NCBI GenBank assembly: GCA_950295325.1
Contig: OX485804.1
Location: 24,056,001 to 24,120,000, forward strand
Direction of reading: 5' to 3'
Source of the DNA: Polytrichum commune
Lineage: Eukaryota > Streptophyta > Polytrichopsida > Polytrichales > Polytrichaceae
Length of the DNA: 64,000 nt
Below are positions 1-10,300 of the stretch, one piece after another (position 1 is the stretch's first letter; every line of letters starts with the position of its first letter). The position numbers and the translations under genes are program-made. The notes under the pieces are model-generated. The model was not told the origin of the DNA. It did no database searches and saw only the letters and a list, made by a program, of their open reading frames with translations.

Positions 1-64
1 GTAACCTTTGCTAGAATTGAAAATTGGCAAGATGGTCAAGGGGGGGCTAGCAAGGGTTGCGACA
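1..64 (+). repeat. Right end of an LTR (family A), cut by window edge
   Basis: These bases closely match the last ~64 bp of the solo LTR that ends at 3645 and of the LTR that ends at 16475. All three end in a run of GGGGGGCTAGCAAGRGTTG followed by CGACA or CAACA. No primer-binding-site-like TGG motif follows, so this may be another solo LTR rather than the 5' LTR of an element. The left part lies outside the window. Confidence 0.8.
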
Positions 65-1309
65 ACGAAGGTGTGTCTCCGGTGTGAAACGAAGCCTCCG
101 ACAAAAATCTATTTGGTACGAGGACGGCCCAACCAGCCCGCCTGCAACTCCACTGGACATAGGTCCCGAGGAAACGGTCTGGCATAATGCCGACCTCAAT
201 CAGCACCGGCCTCTCCAACGACCCGCCTGGATGAGTAGCGCCAAAACCTGTGTGCTTAGAAATAGGTGCTGATGTCCTCCACGCGTCATCGCGGAACACG
301 GAATCCCATAGGTTGATATTGCATGTGTCCATACTGCCAACGGTATGCTGCGATTCAGGAGCCACGAAGTCCTGCAGGCCATCATACCCTCCAAAATCTG
401 CCAAGACGTCGCATATCGTATCGTCATTCATTCTTTGTTGCTCGTACTCTGCGACCTGTGCAGCCAATGCCCGCGTGTGAACTGCGTCCGTGAGGTTAGG
501 CACCACTGGTGGGGGCACCCATGCACGCGGCCGTCTCGGCTTGGATCGCACCACCTTCCCCTTCTCCTCCCTTGTTCGCCTTGATGCTGGAGCCCGTGGA
601 CCACCTGCAGAAGTCCATAGCAATCAGAATCGCAGCCAATACAAACCAACGATGAAGGCAGGGTATGCAGAATGCAGGGGAATACAGGATGAGTCGGCAC
701 TCACGTTGGGGTGCTGGAGTCGAATTGGGAGGCGGAGGTCCGAACTCGTTTCCCCCTGGGCTCTCCGGCATGGGCGTCTGAAGCATAAGGTCCATCAATT
801 TGCCCGCTGCCGTGGCCACCTTCTTCGACCTGGAAATCCTTGGTGTGTATGGCGTAGTGTCCACCCCAGGCGCTTCGGTCAGTCCTCCCCCTTGCTTCCG
901 CGTGCGCTTCAAGCTGCACACAGACTGCGCGATGGGGATCTGCGAGCAATGTGTGGGATTGACGTCATGTGTGGCCACCTTCTTCGCCTTGGGTCTCAGA
1001 GGCCGCTTTGTCTTCACACCCGGCTCCACATTCTCCTTCCCAACGTCGTGGACTATCCCGCAGGACTGTAACCGACTCTGCATGTGTCCCCCACAACACA
1101 CCTTTAATGCACATCCTGCTACCACAATTAACATGCCAGCAGAACAGGCATGTGATTGTTGGCAATTCAACACACAAGGCAATTGCAGGAAAAATGATAG
1201 TCATTACCTTGGTCTGCCGTGGAGTTCTCAGCGTCGGGGTGGGACATCTAGTAACGGGCTTCGTTAGTGGAACGTTGTCGTGTAGATGACATGTCTCCTG
1301 GCCGCCCAC
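65..1309 (-). CDS. Unknown three-exon gene, 3' end lost at LTR junction
   Basis: I do not recognise the family. On the minus strand three open blocks join through two canonical introns with matching phases. Exon a ends at 1208 (AAG|GTAATG). The first intron (1207-1078) ends in CATGCAG. Exon b is 1077-705 and is interrupted after one base of a codon (C|GTGAGT). The second intron (704-605) ends in TTCTGCAG, and exon c restarts in phase at 604. The predicted protein is rich in Lys, Arg, Pro and Ser in its first half (a KENVEPGVKTKRP stretch, TPRISRSKK), like a nuclear protein. It then has a short Ala/Glu/Gln-rich, possibly helical segment near TRALAAQVAEYEQQR. The reading frame runs into the LTR end at 64, so the 3' part is missing. 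No ATG is seen in frame for exon a, so the start is unknown. It could be a host gene fragment or a transposon gene. Confidence 0.35.
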
Positions 1310-2671
1310 GCCATGTCGGGGAGGAGACAGTTCGACAACAGACGCCCATCCCCAAACATAAGAAACAAATTAACTACAAATCGGATTGGGGGCAGCAGCC
1401 TAATCCTGAGTCTACCTCACATAAACTTTGCCCTCCCATGCCCCGACCACGCGATTAAAGTTTAGAGTCAAGCCAACAACTACTTAGTCATCATGAGTAA
1501 CCATTATTTTACCGCTTAGACACCCCACCAACTGTCGGACAATATAGTGCAACCCACAGGCAACACAATTAAGGGTTGTGTGAATGCACTTATTCAGAAC
1601 CGAAGAAACTTTATTGTATTGCCAAAAAACTGCCGAATTCTGCTCAATCATTTCCGGAGCCTAGGAGAGCACAATTATGAGCGGGTAGGACAGTGATCGG
1701 GGTGCCCTGACACGTAACCTCTCCACAGCTGGTGGTTAAATGTAGAGGTCACAGTGAGGATCGCTAGGTGAATACCAATGCTAACTACACGCACATTTGC
1801 TAACGCGGAGGGCGATCGCAAACGCCAAGCGGATCCTACGAGGAAATTCGCAACACTGTAGTGTTGTATGACCCTAAACCCATATAACGAGGAAGCCACA
1901 AACTCCCGTAACCGCACTGGGCCCGAAAATGTTGGCATCTACATCAGTAATATCCACAGCAGCCGATGTCGTCACTGGAGGCACTGGGTTTCCCAACGCA
2001 ATGTCGATCGTGAACATAACCATGCGCCAGTGACGAGCTAGCATTGTGGACGATTACAGCAGTCGATGACAGAACACGATTGCATGCGATGTGTGAAATC
2101 CTGTGGACCATAAACCGCTCGCTAAACAATTGAACCATAAAGCCCAAGGCACAGGACATCTACAAAGAGGATGACTGACCTGCGGAGTGATGATCGGCGT
2201 CGTTGGCGAGTGGTCCTGCACGGGAACCGGCCGAGCTGCTCCCTTGGACATCCTCGCGAGTCGCTTCATGCCTCCCGCCATCTTCTGGAAAAGCGTGTCC
2301 ACGCAGGATGTCCGTTACAATGGCCGGGAACCTTCTGCGATCACACCACCCAAGAATCCGAGCAGCGTGTCTGTACCACAGGTAGCGGCAACGTTCTTGG
2401 ACGCCGAAAGAGCCTCTCCGATTCCACCGGCTCGGGCGTGGCTCAGCGAGGAGCACGCTCGCATCCAGTAGTTGCACTGCGCGTGATGCGCCGGTCGCGC
2501 CCACCCCCTGCTCTCCGAACCACTTCGTCAATTCACCTTCCAACAAAACGCGCTCTGCGCTCTTCCCGGAGTGGTTATTCTCCATGTAAACCCACAGAAC
2601 TCCAAGAGACTTACTTGGAATGGCAGGCAAGGTCCTCCTCCAGAAGTTGAAAGCGGATACAAGACAATCCG
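1310..2671. other. No convincing gene; GC-richer, fragmentary minus-strand ORFs
   Basis: This stretch has no recognisable domain. A minus-strand reading frame at 2160-2670 is open (it includes WVYMENNHSGKSAERVLL) but matches nothing I know. Its base composition resembles 65-1309 more than the AT-rich DNA to the right, so it may belong to the same gene or element. The solo LTR at 2672 inserted at its right end. Confidence 0.4.
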
Positions 2672-3645
2672 TGTCGCGCACCTCTCCATGAGGAGTGCCC
2701 GAAACACCATGGGCACAAGGGGGACCCCGGAGTGACACCCGGGACTTGTGGCGCCGTTGGTGAGAGGGCCCAAGTGATCCTAGTGTGAGTGAGGGCCCCG
2801 GGCGTTGGGAACGCCTCCCACCCACGGAGACTAGGAGGCACAAGGGTAAGGCCATGGGCTATGCGTAGCTCATGGCGTGGTGATTCTAGAATGCTCAAGA
2901 ACACCTCAATCGGAGGTGTGAGCTAGGAGTTATGGCCATTTGAGTGGGGCGCTGTCCCGGGACAGCGCCCTGGTGCAGCAGTGCCTGGGAGTGACTCCCG
3001 GGACTGCCAAGGTTCAAAGAGGCATAACGTCCTCATAACTTGCCCAAATGGGGCAAGTGAGGAGTCCATCGGCATCTACGTGAAACGTAGATGAAGATGG
3101 AGTGGTTGGTTGCTAGCCTTGGACATCATACAAGGAAGTTATGATGGTCTGAAGCTGTGGGGGGCTTCTAGGCCCAGCGGCTAAGGGGAAAATGTCCACT
3201 TGGCCCCAACTCTTGGTAGAGAGACAAGAGGTTGGTTGACGGTGGGGTAGGGGCCCCGCGTAGAGTCCTAGAGGCTTATATGGGTGAGGTGGTGTGGCCT
3301 CACCCACCCGAGGCCAAACGGCAAGGCGTCCATGGGCATTGGCCCATTGTGAGGCCATAGTTGCCTAGTATGGTTCGGGTTGTTGTAGTGTTGCTCCGGC
3401 AATGCGATGATCAACATAGGATTTGACTTCCATGGATGGAAGTCCACATCTAAGGAATGGTTACCGATTAAGGGGTGAGTCCCAAAAGCAAAGTAGGAGG
3501 GTTGGTTCCCTCCTATGAGCTATAAGGTCCGGGGTAGGAGGAGCTAACCATTAGCATGGCGGAATGCGAATGGTTAGCGCTCGTAACCTTTGCTAGAATT
3601 GAAAATTGGCAAGATTGTCAAGGGGGGCTAGCAAGAGTTGCGACA
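2672..3645 (+). mobile_element. Solo LTR (family A), 974 bp, with 5-bp TSD ATCCG
   Basis: The element starts TGTCGCGC and ends TTGCGACA, with complementary TGTCGC/GCGACA termini. It is flanked by the perfect 5-bp duplication ATCCG (2667-2671 and 3646-3650), as made by Ty3/gypsy and copia integrases. No internal region is present, so this is a solo LTR left by LTR-LTR recombination. Its right ~630 bp match 15845-16475. A perfect 24-bp palindrome lies at 2947-2970 (GGGCGCTGTCCC and its reverse complement). Confidence 0.88.
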
Positions 3646-4619
3646 ATCCGCCCCCGCCAAGTAGTCGTGATGCGAAATAGAGTCTCCATTTCCCCCCCAA
3701 AACGCAGTGATCCAGTACCCACGTCGTGGTGGTCACAATCCTAAGAACAGCCTCCAAACATCCAAATCGCCACCGTGTTGCAGTCCGGAAGTCCCTCAAC
3801 AAAGCATGAGCAGAATCCTAGAACCCTAAACCTTGAGTGGAGAAGGTGGAAGGCGTAGCAAGCGCGGGGGAATGCCCTCGCGCACACCTTGCACACACGA
3901 GAGTGTCCTGCCAACGACCCGACCGGCCGAGCCGGTCACCAACGGCCACCCCGAATTACGCCGCGTCACCACACGTTTCGTCCTCGCAGTACACAGACGT
4001 ATACGCCCATCTCCAGTAATACATACGAATACGCAGAAGACCACACTTCAATCGACGCCGACATCGGTGCGACGATCAGAAAATTAATCAGAAAATCTAC
4101 AGAGTTTCCTCTTGTTAGTGCCGACATAGCTGTAGTTAACACCAACCTCCAATTCGGTGAGGATAGGTCACAAGGAGCACCAGTAAGTAAACCGTAGGCC
4201 ATTTTGGCCTGTAACCTCTTTTAAGGGTTAATGTTGGAGTGAAATTCCAACTCGAAATGCTTGGAAGGTATTGATGTTGGAATGAATTTGGTGGAAATGA
4301 GGCGTCCGGGCCTCTTAAGGCGTATATGCGCGAATTTCACACCCAAATGAATTGTACATCTTCGATGAACGAGTTTTCTAAGAAATACATCGTTTTTGGT
4401 GGGGTTTCAAAAGCGGGTGGTGAATACCAAGTTCAAATTTCCAAAAGTTTATTGAGGTTGTGGCGGGGATCATCAAAATTGCCACGAGCATTAAGGCCGA
4501 TGACCCCAATAAGAAATTTGGCAGTGCCTTACAACAATGGACGTTGAGGGGAGATAGGTACCACGCCAAATAATACTTGTGCCGCGGACCGAATGTAAGA
4601 CGATGGCATTGTGGCCAAG
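3646..4619. other. Intergenic / decayed retroelement DNA, no gene recognised
   Basis: The first part (3646-3830) continues the DNA interrupted by the solo LTR. The rest has only short ORFs without recognisable domains. From about 4200 the text may be the 5' part of the decayed gypsy element whose protease and polymerase remnants follow, but no gag motif is visible. Confidence 0.4.
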
Positions 4620-5574
4620 GCTAGTAGCCTTAAGAGGAGGCCAAGTCTTTTGTACCTTGAGGCTCAAATGAATGGGAGAAATGTCTCATGGGTTAACAAA
4701 GAGGCAAGCCATTCCTTCTTGAGCCCAAAACTCACAAGGGAGTTGGGGCTTGCCGATTGATAGAGCGGGCAAGCCCACCAAGGTGCGGTTTGGAAAAGGC
4801 GAACCGCATGAGACAAAGGAGGCCGCGATGCATGTAACCTTTCAATGTGGGACATTGGATTTTTGTCAAAATTTCACACCGTGTGAAATATATGAAATGC
4901 ATGTCATTATGAAGGTCGCCTTCTTTGAAACTCACATGATAGATGTGAGGTGCAAGCCGGTGTACTTGCGGTGCATTATGATGTGTCATAATGGCAAAGA
5001 ATTGAAGTTCAAATTCACAAGGACTTCTATGGTAGGAGGACCCAAGTTGAATTTGGTTTTAATGAACCAAATGAAAAATAGAAAACATAATGGTCGTGGT
5101 TCAATTGGAGCAACTCCAAGAAACGTATGGGGAGGCTAGGAAAGATGGGCCTCCCCCAAACCACATTGGTGGGATGTTGGTGAGATACAAGGATGTATTC
5201 ACCAATGTGTTGTCCAAAAAGTTACCGTCAAGGAGTGAAAAATAACTTTGCTCAACGAGAGATTGAGTTCTTGAGGTATGTGGTGACAAAGGAAGTTGGT
5301 GGACGAACATGAAAAATGTCAAGGAAATCCAAAAGTAGAATTGGCCCTTGATTCAAAAAAGACTTAGGTCATTTGTTGGCCTAGCCAACTACTACCACCA
5401 CTTCATTCGAGAGTTTTTGAAGGTTGCTAGGACCTTATTCAACTTCTTGAGGAAAATGGCTATCCCAAGAGTGGGATGAGCCTTGTCACCAAGCCTTTGG
5501 GGAGCTCAAGAGCAAGTTCTCTTCACAAGATGTGGTTAAGTTTCCGGGTTTTTGTTATAGAAGTGGGACCATAG
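4620..5574 (+). pseudogene. Decayed Ty3/gypsy protease-RT fragment
   Basis: The first block (about 4650-5090) reads as a retroviral-type aspartic protease region: LSPKLTRELGLPIDRAGKP, an FQCGTLDF motif and a KLNL tail. The usual DTGA active site is replaced by a VNKEASHSF context, so the catalytic Asp is lost. The next part (about 5149-5570) jumps between frames. It shows a YKDVF...LPSR piece, then IEFLRYVVTKE, then LRSFVGLANYYHHFIREF, the connection/RNase H approach of gypsy RTs. The central RT palm with its YxDD box is missing, so there is an internal deletion. It is unlike the methyltransferase element to the right in sequence and belongs to another gypsy family. The relic stops near 5574, about 100 bp before that element's 5' LTR. 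Confidence 0.75.
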
Positions 5575-5674
5575 AGTAATTGAACAGCATAACAATGAGA
5601 ATGAAAAACTTGGTTAGAGGGGCAAAACCCTCGGCTTATATACAATTCTGGCCTCTCGGGTCCAGGGTCCAGCT

Positions 5675-6117
5675 TGTCACGTGAGGTGACATCGGGGGCT
5701 AAGTCACGTCGATTTAGGAGTAAATGGACTCCACTGGGAGTCCATGTGTGTTGGGATGAATAACGGACTCCATTGGGAGTCCTAGTTAGTTGTTCATCCA
5801 CTCCATGGATGAACTCCACATAGGATTGGGGTTGTATGGAGAGGAAGGCCTCTTGACTTGCCATTGTTGTCAAGTCAAGTCTTGTGAGTGTGTTTTGAGA
5901 GAGAGAGAGCTTGTTGTTGCTTTCTCATGGCTATGGTGTAGTAGATTATGAGTAAAGCCTTTGCATTCTTTCTCCACCACTTGCACTCTTGGATTCTCCC
6001 TTCGTGGAGTGAGAGATAGTTTGACTCTTGTGTGTGAATTTTAGAGTTTCTTAAGCTTTGTAAGGAGACATTTTAGTTTCTTAAGCTTGGAGAGAGAAAC
6101 CCTCATACTTGACAACA
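5675..6117 (+). repeat. Candidate 5' LTR of the methyltransferase element
   Basis: It starts TGTCACGTGAGG and probably ends ACTTGACAACA at 6117, followed after one base by TGGCTCAAA, which could be a primer binding site for an unidentified tRNA. Bases 5675-6106 match 15060-15491 without indels. The first 150 bp hold several inverted repeats: TGTCAC/GTGACA, two GGACTCC/GGAGTCC pairs and GTTCATCCA/TGGATGAAC. The right boundary is an inference because the 3' copy is truncated. Confidence 0.7.
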
Positions 6118-6535
6118 ATGGCTCAAATTTTTCATTTTTTGGTTGTATTTCTGAGCTAGAATGGCCCAGTATTGAGAGCAAATGAGTGATCAAGTGTTTG
6201 AAAGCTTAGTTTGTCATTTCTTGCAACCCTCAAGAAGATTTTGAGAGAAATCTTCCCATTTTTCTTTTGTTGTCTCTTTGTGTTTTCTTCAAGTGTTGAT
6301 GGTTGAATCTTGAGATTCCATTTGGTCTCAAGATTCTCAAGTCACATCATTCTTGCTTGCAATTTGTAAAAGCAAAGTTTAATTTTTTTTTAATTTATAA
6401 ACAAACACAAACCAAACTTAAAATCGGAATTTTTAATAATTTTTTTTTGAGCTCCGGAGCTCCACGGACACTCTTGGAGCTCCAATTCTGCACCCCGGGG
6501 GTGGCCAAATCCCGGGCCGGGGCCGGAAAAATCCC

Positions 6536-6631
6536 GGGCCGGGGGCGGGCGGCGCCAGCCGGGCCCCGCGGCCAGGTGGGAGCGGGCCGGGGGCGGGCGG
6601 CGCCAGCCGGGCCCCGCGGCCAGGTGGGAGC
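6536..6631 (+). repeat. 48-bp GC-rich tandem repeat, two copies
   Basis: Two perfect copies with period 48 (starts 6536 and 6584) and a diverging third start at 6632. The unit is almost all G and C and dense in CpG. It lies in the leader of the methyltransferase element, in otherwise AT-rich DNA. Confidence 0.9.
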
Positions 6632-6937
6632 GGGCCAGGCGGGCGGGCGTCGGCCGGGCCCCACCGGCGGGCGGACGCCGGCCAAGCCTGGCTGGCTTAG
6701 GCCTTACTTAAGGTAAGCTAAGCTTACCTTTGTTATTTTGTTTTTTTGTTTTTTTTATTTGTTTGTTTGTTTTTGTTTGTTTGTTATTTGTTTGTTTTTT
6801 TTTGTTTTTTTTTGTTTTTTTATTTAAAAAAAAAACACCCCTTAATTTTTTTAATTTTTTTATAGTATTGTTTACTTTTATTTTCACATTTTTACTTTCC
6901 CCTTTCATACTTGGCATTTGACTCTCACAACTTTGAG

Positions 6938-7225
6938 GTTCAAATTTGGGGGCATACTAGCTCCGATTGGAGTGAAATTTGAGCCTATCTTGTGTGAAAT
7001 TTGCCAAGGAATCCAATGGTGTAATTGGATTGTTGATTGGAATTCAAAATCATTGCTGAAATTATTAATTTCAACGCTGATTTTTGTTTTTGGGAGCAAA
7101 TTAACTCCGAACGGAGTGAAATTTGAGCCTAATTTGTGTGAAATCTTCCTAGGAGTCCATTGGTGCACTTAGTTTGTTGATTGGAGTCCATAATCACCTT
7201 GGAAATGAGCCTTTTCAACGCTGAT
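6938..7225 (+). repeat. 144-bp direct repeat, two diverged copies
   Basis: The marker CTCCGA..GGAGTGAAATTTGAGCC occurs at 6961 and 7105, and CAACGCTGATTTTT occurs at 7073 and 7217; both pairs are 144 bp apart. The copies differ by scattered substitutions. They sit just upstream of gag. Confidence 0.8.
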
Positions 7226-7384
7226 TTTTCATTTTAATTACCAATCTCAAACCTTTGCACAATTTTGGAATTCTGGGGGCATAAACACTTGGCATTTGGC
7301 AAGGGATTGCCATTTAGATAGCCCGCAACAAGTGCAGGTTGCCATTACCTTGTAGATAGTTGCAGGTACTCAAGTGATTATTTT

Positions 7385-10300
7385 ATGGTGCAAACTAGGA
7401 GCCGATATTATCGATCTCCATCACCAGATTACTTGGAGGACGTGCATACCACAAATCGTGAGCCAAAGGCAGATACCAACAAGGCTTTTGAGCCTATTTC
7501 GGCGTTGGACACTACTAGTAGGCTTCGGATTTGGAGTGTCGGCACGTTCGACGAAATGGAGGACGATCGCCACAATTCAGTGCGTGATCGGTTTTCAGGT
7601 CGAGTTGGGGGCATTTCCTTGCCCGATTGGAAACTCCGGTTTCGTACCTGGATTAAGGAGAAACGCCAAAGGTCTTCCAATTTCAATGATTGGTATGCTT
7701 TGAACTTCTGCCCCAACATTTGGAGTATGAGGCACTCCAAACTTATGAACGCTGGACAGAGGGTCATCAGCGACAACTTCGGGAGGTGGAGCAGTATTGG
7801 GAGGCTCGGGTTGAGCTCATTTCAGCCCTTAAGGATGGGGCGGTTGCTACCTTAGCTCCACCCACCTTAAAGGAGGAGGAATCACCGGCGGAGTCTAAGG
7901 ACACGGAACTGGCACTTGGGCCAATGGTGGCTAGCAGTAGCACGGCAACCCTTTCACGGGTGGCACGTGCTACACAGGCAGCATTGACGGCTATTTGTCC
8001 ACCACCTCCGTTTAACCCCCTTACTGAATTTGTCGCACATTTGGAAGTGGAGTATGGTGGGTTTCGGCGAGACCAGATGCAGCGCATCCAGGATTTCCGC
8101 CGAGAGAAGGATGATACTCCACGGACCATGTATACGCGACTCGCGCGATTTGCTGTAGAGTCGGGAGGTGTTTTTGCTGAGAGTCAGCTTGTTAAAATCT
8201 TTTTGTCTAAGATTGACAAGCGGCTACTTGAGTTGGCATCACCTCGGATTATCCTCGACTACGAGGGCCGAGCTACGCTTGCACAAGCGTTTGCCGTGGT
8301 TGAGAGATGTGATCGGGCTCTTTGCCAACATGATGCCACGGATATGGTATCTTGGATGACAGAGAGTCCGAAACCAAGAAGAATTGTCACAGCTACTAGT
8401 AGTTTAGCTGAGACTCAACCCGTCAAGGAGCAAAAGATTTTGCGTTGTTGGGGTTGTGGAGAAGCTGGTCATTCGAAGAATGATCCCAATTGTCCTAAGA
8501 AGAAGAAAACTCAGCCTTTGGGAAAATTAAAACAAAAGATGGAACCAGTAAGGACAGGGGACAATTCTAAGAAGAGACAATTGAAATGTAGCCATTGTGG
8601 TGGCACTAATCACGATGTGGATCATTGTTTCCAACTTCATCCTGAGATGCGGCCTGCCAGTTATGTCACTGGAAAGTCTCCAAGGGAGCAGAGTCTTGAG
8701 GCTAAGATGGCAGAGCTTGAGCAAAAGCTCAAATCTTCTGCATCTTTTGCTCAAATTTCTGAGCCGCATGTGGGTGGTGGCACCTCGGGTTCGGACATGT
8801 ATATGTTTGGAGCAGCCAGAGAGGTGGTGGCGGTGGCTTCTACTCGCTCACAAACATTGGCAGATGCGGTGGCTTCCACGAGTGGTGGTAGCAACGAGGT
8901 GCTACATCCTCGCCATGCCGGACCAACTGATCAAATTGGTCAAGCACGTTTACCTCTTTCATTTGGATTGGTAGACACCACTATTGTTGGGGCTAAAAAC
9001 CCTGTACCTTTGAGAGATGGGGATTCCATCTCGAAGGATGTTACGCAAGCATTGGCATATAAAATTCTCCATATGCCAATTTTCTCGGGTTCGGAGTTTA
9101 TGGCTTCGGATTCCAAGTCTGCTGCAGTTTTTCATTTAGCTGGGAGAATGTTAGCAGGTAAGGTGGATTTGCCATCCCTTCAAGTATCCCAAGCTGTGGT
9201 TGACGTACCTGTGGCTGAGGAGGTGGAGGACTTAGCCAATTTGCGAGCGAGTCTTGCGGATGCGGCGATCATTGTTTTTGGTAAGCAAGCTGATATTCCT
9301 CCAGCATCAATTTCAGCAGTGGATACGTCATTTTCAAATTATGCTTCGGGAGCGGCATATCTTGCAGACATTTCTGCAAGGCCTGCTCGCGAACGCCATA
9401 ATTTGCAACCTGGAGTTGTACGGCTGATGAACGACAAATCTCTGTTTGTCGTTTCACGCACGGATATGCCCACTATCCGTGCTACACCACTTAGAGTTAT
9501 GATGGATTCCGGTGCTCAACCGGTTATGATTGGCAAAGGACTTGCTGACAGTCTTGGATTGACGCCAGCAAGTTTAGATCCTTGTCCATTTACTATTGTG
9601 ACTTCAGTAGGGGGCACTGAACGTGCAACAGGTTACACCAAGGCACCTCTACGTTTGATTTTTCATGTGGGGGCAGGGCCTACTTACACTCATTTATCAA
9701 TGAAGTGTGTTGTTACTAATGCTACCAACTATGATATACTTGTTGGTCAGCAAGCTCTTTACCCACTTGGCTTTGGTTTGGATAATTGGACGGAAGAGGC
9801 ATGGATTAGACCGGGATGGTCCACTGGAGATGGCAGGAAGGTATTTATTCCCGTCACATTTGCAGCCCCTGCTATGACTATGGTTGCGGAGGCAATGTTT
9901 GGTTGCAGCGGTTCAGTTGCAGATTTGCCTTGTGCTCCAGTTTTATTGGAGGAAACAATGGACTACACTTGTAATGCGGCAGAACAACAATTTTTACCAT
10001 CTTTTCAAATTCCTGCTCGACATTTCAAGGATCCACCTCCACCATGGCGAACTCCTAAGGAGTTATCCGACCATTGTCAACACATTGTAGCGGATTTGGA
10101 GCTTGGAGAGGCACCTCCAACTTCATCCTCATTTTCTTTTGCTCAACCCATTCGTTGGCAACCGTCACCTGAAGGTATTGTCCTTGTGGAGATCTTTGGA
10201 GGCATTGGCACAGGTTTGGCGGCAGTATTGGAAGCTGGAATTACAGTTTGGCGATATATTCATGTGGACAATGGGTATGCAGCCAACAGAGCCGTCCGAC

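Larger units (their letters stand above)
6118..7384 (+). other. Leader of the retrotransposon: CpG-rich island, T-rich tract, 144-bp repeat
   Basis: This 1.27-kb untranslated leader has three blocks. A very GC- and CpG-rich island lies at about 6460-6700. A T-rich tract with GTTT repeats lies at about 6725-6840. Two copies of a ~144-bp direct repeat follow. The gag start ATG is at 7385. The ORF across the island is probably chance, since GC-rich DNA has few stops. Confidence 0.6.

Noticed and set aside
5620-5660. TTATATA as the TATA box of the 5' LTR
   Set aside because: It lies before TGTCACG, the start of the sequence shared by both LTRs, so it is probably outside the element.
6303-6716. 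137-residue ORF in the retrotransposon leader
   Set aside because: It exists because the GC-rich repeat has no stops. The Gly/Ala/Pro/Arg repeat is low-complexity and there is no supporting start context.
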